From Pseudomonadota bacterium (GTDB taxonomy: Bacteria > Desulfobacterota > Binatia > Binatales > Binataceae): 64,000 nucleotides of DNA. The notes under the pieces were generated by a model. That model was given only the letters and a program-made list of their open reading frames with translations, made no database searches and was not told the origin of the DNA. The stretch lies in contig JAJPHZ010000014.1 of NCBI GenBank assembly GCA_021325025.1, forward strand, positions 1-64,000, read 5' to 3'. The position numbers and the translations under genes were made by a program. This document shows positions 56,572 to 64,000 of the stretch, in pieces (the stretch's first letter is position 1; the number at the start of each line of letters is the position of its first letter).

Positions 56572-57179
56572 ATTCGCCTCCGCCCGAAGACGTGTGCGCT
56601 GTATTTGAAAACTAGCAGTCACCCTCATCCTTGCCCACAGAGTTCGGTTGAAAAATGTGGGGTCGGCTCTCCGCTGAAAAGAGGACGGTTCACCGACCGC
56701 CTTGACGCGGGAATCGGTTCTTGGACCGGGATGCTACTTTTTCTTACGCCAATCTGTAGTCCAACCAAATCTGGATGGGAGAGGGCCGACGTACCCGCCG
56801 TGACGCGCGAGCGTTTTCCTGGTGCTCGCCACCAATCAATGCCGAGCATCAAGGAGTCGGCAGGGGTCAGACCCGAGCAGGCCTGAGCCGATACATAAGC
56901 AAGCGCGCGCCCGTCGGCTCGCGCGTCGATGACAGGTAGGGACGCCTGTCCCACTATTGGCGGGCATTTTCCAGGTCATCCCGGCTTTCGGTCATAGGGC
57001 TGACCGGTGCGCCGGTGCGCGCCGCGATGACCCGGCATGCGAGGATCGCCAAGGTTGCAGATGGGCACCAATGTATAAAGCCTCTTCACTGACTTCCAGC
57101 CTGTGAACAGCTCGGCAGCCGCCTGAAGTTTATTACTTCGCGTTCCCGCGAAACTGATCTGGCGGCTTGACGCGAGGGA
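56572..57179. other. 608-base region without a recognised gene
   Basis: Short open frames on both strands show no family resemblance. A small inverted repeat (GGGAC-GCCT-GTCCC near 56939) is present. The region lies between the 5' end of the MDR gene and the 3' end of secA, so it should contain the MDR promoter; no clear -35/-10 pair was found. Confidence 0.4.
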
Positions 57180-59849
<2,670 letters not shown>

Positions 59850-59915
59850 CTTCAAATTTCAGTTTACTAGCAGCCGACCGGGCGCGAAAGGCGCCGATCC
59901 CGGCTTTCGCGCCGC

Positions 59916-61019
59916 CTAACTGCGCCGGGCTTGGGCCAGTCGTTCGCCCAGCACCGCCGGGACGGGCGGCGGCGCGCCGAAAATCCGCTCGCTCATGGCC
60001 GATGATTCCATGCACAGGTAGACGGCCAGGCCGGGCGCCTGCCTCCTGATGCGCTCCGAGAGCGTGCGGAACAGCCGCGCGCGCAGCGGTGTAAACGTCC
60101 GATAGCGCCCGTCGGGCGCCAGCACCTCCTCCCCCGCCAGCATCGGATCGGCGGGGAACCGGCGGCGCGCCGCAGCCCGCAGTCCCGGACTCAGACGTAG
60201 GCCGCCGATACTGAAAAATACAATCCGCGACGGATCCAGAACGGCAAACAGATGGTCGAGCAGTTGGAGGTAATCGCGCTCGGCCTCCGGATAGGCGATC
60301 ACCGGGTCCAGATGGAACGCCACCCCGTATCCGGCATCGGCGACGCGGCGAGCGGCATCGATCCGCGCCGCGGGCGGGGCGCTGCGATGCTCCGAGCTGG
60401 CGAACACGGCGTGGGGCGACAACGTCCACGAAACGATTACCTGGCCCCTGGGGTCCAGGTTGAGGAGGTTTTCGATCTCATCGGTTTTGGTCTTTAGTTC
60501 CAGCGTCAGGTTGCGCTGGCGGGCGAAGAAATCCACCAACTCAAGGCTCAGGCCGGTCAGCGTGTCGAACGCCAGCGAGTCGGCCAACTCGCCCGTGCCG
60601 ACGCGGAAGTTGCGCTTGGGCGCCTTGCGCACCAGTGCCTGGAGTTCGTCGAATGCGTCGGCGTAATTGGCGTAGACCTGGAACCCGGGATTGTCGGCCA
60701 CGTACTCCTGCAAAAAGCAGTAGGCGCAATCCATGGGGCAGTTCGAGGCCAGCGTCAGGACCAGGTAGCCGCAGCAGGCGAACTCGCCCGAGCCCGCCGG
60801 GCACGCCATCAGAAACGGGCTGCGCCGGCGCATCAGGATCAGACGCCGCTTGCCCGCCGCGAATGAATCCGGCTGACTGCGGTCGGCCATCGCCGCCGGG
60901 CGCCCATCGGCGACGTACTCCAGCGGCACACCTGGGGGCAGACGCTCAAGGATGCGGCGCGCCATCGGGCCGTCGCGGAACTCTTCCTCGACGAATACGC
61001 GGTCGAGCTCAAACTTCAT
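59916..61019 (-). CDS. Radical SAM protein, spore photoproduct lyase family
   Basis: 367 residues. The [4Fe-4S] motif C-x3-C-x2-C is C94, C98 and C101 (NCPMDCAYCFLQEYV), and the barrel continues with VGTGELADSLAFDTLTG, VDFFARQRNLTLELKTKTDE and VIVSWTLSPHAVFASSEH. These are hallmarks of spore photoproduct lyase, which repairs thymine dimers in Bacillus spores, and of its relatives in non-sporulating bacteria, where the role is less clear. Its start overlaps the preceding unknown gene by 11 bases. Confidence 0.85.
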   Translation of the reverse strand: MKFELDRVFVEEEFRDGPMARRILERLPPGVPLEYVADGRPAAMADRSQPDSFAAGKRRLILMRRRSPFLMACPAGSGEFACCGYLVLTLASNCPMDCAYCFLQEYVADNPGFQVYANYADAFDELQALVRKAPKRNFRVGTGELADSLAFDTLTGLSLELVDFFARQRNLTLELKTKTDEIENLLNLDPRGQVIVSWTLSPHAVFASSEHRSAPPAARIDAARRVADAGYGVAFHLDPVIAYPEAERDYLQLLDHLFAVLDPSRIVFFSIGGLRLSPGLRAAARRRFPADPMLAGEEVLAPDGRYRTFTPLRARLFRTLSERIRRQAPGLAVYLCMESSAMSERIFGAPPPVPAVLGERLAQARRS

Positions 61020-61554
61020 CCGACCCGCCCAATACTTCGATCAGCGCCTTGATTTTTTCCTTGCGCGCCGCCAGCGCCGCGAGCAACCTGTCCAGTTCGC
61101 CTGCGCTGCGCACCGTCAATCGGATCATCAGCTCATCAGAGCTCAGATCCTTGGGCAAGGCCACGGTCAGGCCCGGCGGCAGGCTCATCGCGGCCACCGC
61201 CGCCTCCATCTTGGTGCGCGTGCGCGACAGGCGCGGATAGCGCAGTTCACGTAGCTTATCGATCAGCGCGCGGGCGCGTTCCGGACGCGAGCCGCCGCCC
61301 CGGATTATCGGGCGCAGTTCGGCGTGCGCCAGGATGCTCGCCGCTCCCTGGCCCTCGCGCACTCCGATTTCCGCCAGCATTTCCAATGCGCTCAGCACCT
61401 GGCCGGTGCGCAGCCGCAGGTCGCGTGCGACGGCCAGCAGCGCCAACGCGTCGGTTTCGCTCCAGTCCAGCCATCGGTCCAGCGCGTTCTGCGGCACATG
61501 ATGCGCCGCCGCCCATTTCCGGATCGCGTCCCGGTATGCGGTCTCCTCGCTCAC
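61009..61554 (-). CDS. Protein of unknown function next to the SPL-like gene
   Basis: 181 residues from GTG 61554, which overlaps the glycosyltransferase stop in GTGA; the track frame is open further upstream without homology. It is basic and mostly helical: RKWAAAHHVPQNALDRWLDW, then a segment with HAELRPIIRGGGSRPERARA. The C-terminal LSSDELMIRLTVRSAGELDR loosely recalls ParB dimerisation domains, but I do not assign it. The tight overlaps on both sides show it is translated together with the SPL-like protein and may work with it. Confidence 0.7.
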   Translation of the reverse strand: MSEETAYRDAIRKWAAAHHVPQNALDRWLDWSETDALALLAVARDLRLRTGQVLSALEMLAEIGVREGQGAASILAHAELRPIIRGGGSRPERARALIDKLRELRYPRLSRTRTKMEAAVAAMSLPPGLTVALPKDLSSDELMIRLTVRSAGELDRLLAALAARKEKIKALIEVLGGSDEV

Positions 61555-62492
61555 GCGTGGTCGATACCCATCGGCTGCTGCATCAGTGCGGCATTCCAAT
61601 CGCCGCTGCAAGGTTGCGATTTGCCGCCAAGCATCGCCTGCGCGCTTTGCCCGAGGCAAGAGTAGAAGATGAATTCATCGCGGCGGCCGCGGCGCAGGAG
61701 TCCCTTGGCGTAGATGGCGCATTTTTCCGCGAGCACTTCGGCAACCACGGTCCTCCTGTGCTCACTCAACTTGCCGCCGGCCAGCAATTTCAGCAGGGCG
61801 CGAATCCGGTAGCGGTCGAGCGCGGGAGTTATGGCCGAGAGCTGATCGGGATGGCCCGCGCGGCGGGTGACCAACGGTTGGTCGAGCAAGCCGGCCTGGT
61901 AGCGGCACAGGATGCGCAGCCACAAATCGTAGTCCTCGCACGCGCGCAGCGCTTCGTCGAAGCCGCCCATTTCGTGGAACAACCCGGTTCGCATCATGAC
62001 CGCCGAGGGACTGATCAGGCAGGTGCGCAGCGAAGGCTCGAAGATGTCGCCGGCGCGCTTGATATGGCGCTGCCCCGGATTGACGCGCCGCCCGTTGCGT
62101 ATCCAGCATTCCTGGCTCTGCGCCAGGGGGAATTGCGGATGTGTCCGCATGTAGTCAAGCTGGCGGGCGAGTTTGTCCGCCGCCCACAGGTCGTCGGAGT
62201 CAAGGAAGGCCAGATAATCGCCCCGCGCCAGCGCCGCGCCGCGATTGCGAGCCGCCGCCGGACCGCGATGCGCCGTGCGCTCGACACGCACCGCGCAGTG
62301 GCACGGCGCCGCCGCGATAACCTCCGCCAACACCCCGCAGCTCAGCTCCTGCCAGGTCCCGTCGGTCGAACCGTCATCGACCACAATCAGCTCCAACGCA
62401 ACGCCGCGCTGCGCCAGCACCGAGCCAACCGCATCAAGCAGCATCTGCCGCCGGTTGTAAGTGGGAACAATCACGCTGACCTGGGGATTCAT
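61551..62492 (-). CDS. Glycosyltransferase family 2
   Basis: 313 residues from ATG 62492 (ATG 62531 is a possible longer start). GT-A fold: VSVIVPTYNRRQMLLDAVGS, VVDDGSTDGT at about 38-46, HRGPAAARNRGAALARGDYL and the DxD motif LDSDDLW near 97-103. CEDYDLWLRIL supplies the later acidic residues. It should transfer a sugar from a nucleotide donor onto a cell-surface glycan or lipid, and the acceptor is unknown. It is the first gene of an operon with the unknown gene and the SPL-like gene, an odd combination. Confidence 0.9.
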   Translation of the reverse strand: MNPQVSVIVPTYNRRQMLLDAVGSVLAQRGVALELIVVDDGSTDGTWQELSCGVLAEVIAAAPCHCAVRVERTAHRGPAAARNRGAALARGDYLAFLDSDDLWAADKLARQLDYMRTHPQFPLAQSQECWIRNGRRVNPGQRHIKRAGDIFEPSLRTCLISPSAVMMRTGLFHEMGGFDEALRACEDYDLWLRILCRYQAGLLDQPLVTRRAGHPDQLSAITPALDRYRIRALLKLLAGGKLSEHRRTVVAEVLAEKCAIYAKGLLRRGRRDEFIFYSCLGQSAQAMLGGKSQPCSGDWNAALMQQPMGIDHA

Positions 62493-62563
62493 GATTTGAT
62501 GGTTGCTGCCTGTCGACGATGGGTGGGGCATTCTTTTGCCCGCGACTGAATTTTAACAAGGTA

Positions 62564-62585
62564 GCGCGAGCGCCGATGCTCGCGC
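62564..62585 (-). terminator. Hairpin after engB
   Basis: Arms GCGCGAGC and GCTCGCGC (62564-62571 and 62578-62585) around a 6-base loop lie about 30 bases downstream of the engB stop on the minus strand, followed by TACCTTGTTAAAATT. The T-richness is weak. Confidence 0.4.
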
Positions 62586-62613
62586 GCCGACGGCGGCAGG
62601 GGCGCCCGCCCCG

Positions 62614-63228
62614 CTATTCTTGCCTGCAGATTTCACGGGCCGGACGCTCCACGCCATGGGCGCGCGATACCCTGAACAGGCGGCGGCGCAGCTCCTCGAT
62701 TCCTTCGCCGTCGGCCGCCGAGCAGGGAAAGACAGCAGCGTTCAGGGGAGCGAAGCGGCGCCTCATCGCGGCGCGCTCGCCGCGGCGCAACTTGTCGATC
62801 TTGGTGGCGGCCACCACCAGCTCGATACCCCGGCTGCGAACGATGTCGGCCAGTGCGAATTCCTCCTCGCGCGGGCCGCGGCGCGAATCGATCAGCAGCA
62901 GCACCAGGGTCAGGTTGTCGCGCCGGGCCAGATAGTCGCTCATCAGCGCGCTGACCTTGCGCGCCAGCGCCTCGGGCATTTTCGCGTATCCGTAGCCGGG
63001 CAGGTCCACCAGTGCCAGCTCCTCGCCCAGGCTGAAAAAGTTCAGTGCCTGGGTGCGGCCCGGAGTGCGGCTGGTGCGCGCCAGTCCCTTGATCGCAACC
63101 AGCGCGTTGATCAACGAACTCTTGCCGACATTGGAGCGCCCTGCGACCGCGACCTCGCGTCGCGCCCAGCGCGGACACTGCACGAGCGCGGTTGCACTGG
63201 TTTCGAACCTGCAATCGAGCCGGGGCAT
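62614..63228 (-). CDS. engB: Ribosome biogenesis GTP-binding protein EngB/YsxC
   Basis: Small GTPase needed for late assembly of the 50S subunit; cytoplasmic, 204 residues. G1 is GRSNVGKS at 30-37, the G2 Thr lies in ARTSRTPGRTQALNFF, G3 is DLPGYGYAK, G4 is TKIDKL and G5 is CSAADGEG. Length and ends are standard. Its ATG (63228) is 2 bases from the SDR stop on the same strand, so the two are probably cotranscribed. Confidence 0.96.
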   Translation of the reverse strand: MPRLDCRFETSATALVQCPRWARREVAVAGRSNVGKSSLINALVAIKGLARTSRTPGRTQALNFFSLGEELALVDLPGYGYAKMPEALARKVSALMSDYLARRDNLTLVLLLIDSRRGPREEEFALADIVRSRGIELVVAATKIDKLRRGERAAMRRRFAPLNAAVFPCSAADGEGIEELRRRLFRVSRAHGVERPAREICRQE

Positions 63229-63230
63229 TT

Positions 63231-64000
63231 CTATTTCTGAACGGGTGCACCGGGCAGCATATCAAGGTAATGGCCGACCGTCATCCCGCCGTCGACCGCC
63301 AACTCCGCGCCGCAGATGTACGATGCGTCGTCGCTGGCCAAAAACAGCGTCGTGCGTGCGACCTCCTCGGGAGCGCCGATGCGCTGGATGGGCTGACCGC
63401 GGTAGGCCTGATTCGCCTCCGCCTCCGGCGATCCCATCGGATTGCCCATCCGGGTGTTGATGCCGCCGGGGTGGATGGAATTGACCCGGATGCCGTATGG
63501 CCCCAGTTCCATCGCCGCCACCTTGGTCAGTCCACGCACGCCCCACTTGCTGGCGGCGTAGGCGCCCAGCGCGTTGCAACCCTTCATCCCGTCAACCGAC
63601 GAAATATTGATGATCGCCCCGCGGCCCTGCTCCATCATCACCGGCGCCACGCTCTTGATACCCAAAAACGTGCCGACCAGGTTGACGTTCAGCACCTTTT
63701 CGAACTCGCCCTTTTCGGTATCGACGATGGTGCGGAACAGCACGATACCGGCGTTGTTGACCAGCACGTCGATTCGGCCCCATCGGCGGCGCGTGTCGGC
63801 CACCAGGCTGCCCCATCCGTCCTCGTCGGTGACGTCATGATGGCGGAAGTGGGCGGCGCTGCCCAGTTCGCCGGCCAACTTTTCGCCCTCGCGGTCGAGC
63901 ACGTCGGCGATCACAACCCGCGCACCTTCGGCGGCAAAAATCCTCGACGTCGCTGCGCCCATCCCGAGCGCGCCGCCGGTGATTATCGCCACCCGGTCCT
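63231..64000 (-). CDS. Short-chain dehydrogenase/reductase, 5' end outside window
   Basis: The frame is open to the window edge; the visible part begins DRVAIITGGALGMGAATSRI, so a few N-terminal codons and the start lie beyond base 64000. Cofactor motif TGGxxGMG, the NNAG motif in VLVNNAGIVLFR, catalytic Ser in INISSVDGMKG and YAASK (Tyr/Lys) are all present. It is a classical SDR, probably NAD(H)-dependent (acidic D after strand 2, VVIADVLD). Substrate unknown. It is followed by engB. Confidence 0.92.
   Translation of the reverse strand, partial: DRVAIITGGALGMGAATSRIFAAEGARVVIADVLDREGEKLAGELGSAAHFRHHDVTDEDGWGSLVADTRRRWGRIDVLVNNAGIVLFRTIVDTEKGEFEKVLNVNLVGTFLGIKSVAPVMMEQGRGAIINISSVDGMKGCNALGAYAASKWGVRGLTKVAAMELGPYGIRVNSIHPGGINTRMGNPMGSPEAEANQAYRGQPIQRIGAPEEVARTTLFLASDDASYICGAELAVDGGMTVGHYLDMLPGAPVQK

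Overview
The window is a 64 kb piece of a high-GC bacterial chromosome (GC clearly above 60 % by eye). A spore-photoproduct-lyase-like gene, a lipoprotein-anchored RND adaptor, TldD/PmbA and Pcm, together with ribosomal proteins that largely keep their zinc-binding forms, suggest a Gram-negative lineage outside the classical Proteobacteria. A deltaproteobacterial or Binatota-like group is my guess, but it is an inference from gene content and is not proven here.

Region 1 (1-25970) is core informational DNA on the plus strand: the 3' part of rpoB, then rpoC, rpsL, rpsG, fusA, tuf, the S10 and spc operons from rpsJ to rpmJ (with secY, adk, map and infA), and the alpha operon rpsM-rpsK-rpsD-rpoA-rplQ. 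Genes are mostly spaced by 0-30 bases, and many overlap by 1-11 bases. The only clear break is the roughly 200-base rpoC-rpsL gap, which has two hairpins and a TATAAT promoter. A second hairpin sits just upstream of rpoA.

Region 2 (26-38 kb) is mixed housekeeping and accessory: a TetR/SnoaL-like pair with a candidate operator, a SAM methyltransferase, an ArsR-rhodanese fusion facing away from a rhodanese half-gene, tldD-pmbA, a Crp/FNR regulator, clpB, and a frameshifted flavin-dependent monooxygenase gene.

Region 3 (38-50 kb): a two-gene HME-type RND efflux pair, a DUF445 membrane protein with a promoter that predicts a leaderless mRNA, an SMP-30 lactonase, and a minus-strand block of small operons. 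That block is nicotinamidase-like, membrane redoxin and FAD oxidoreductase; then apt and a CDF zinc transporter; then an M23 lipoprotein; then pcm.

Region 4 (50-64 kb): two related D-aminoacylase-type amidohydrolases around a cyclase-family hydrolase, a small exported rhodanese interrupted by one in-frame TGA, a quinone-oxidoreductase-like MDR protein, secA, a glycosyltransferase-unknown-radical SAM operon, engB, and a truncated SDR gene.

The most interesting signal is the rhodanese at 55040-55498. Its TGA falls exactly where a second rhodanese in this window (the ArsR fusion) has a cysteine. The frame stays rhodanese-like after the TGA, and a bacterial-SECIS-like stem-loop follows at the right distance. 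It is therefore a candidate selenoprotein, with a simple nonsense mutation as the main alternative. No tRNA, rRNA, CRISPR array or intact insertion sequence was found.
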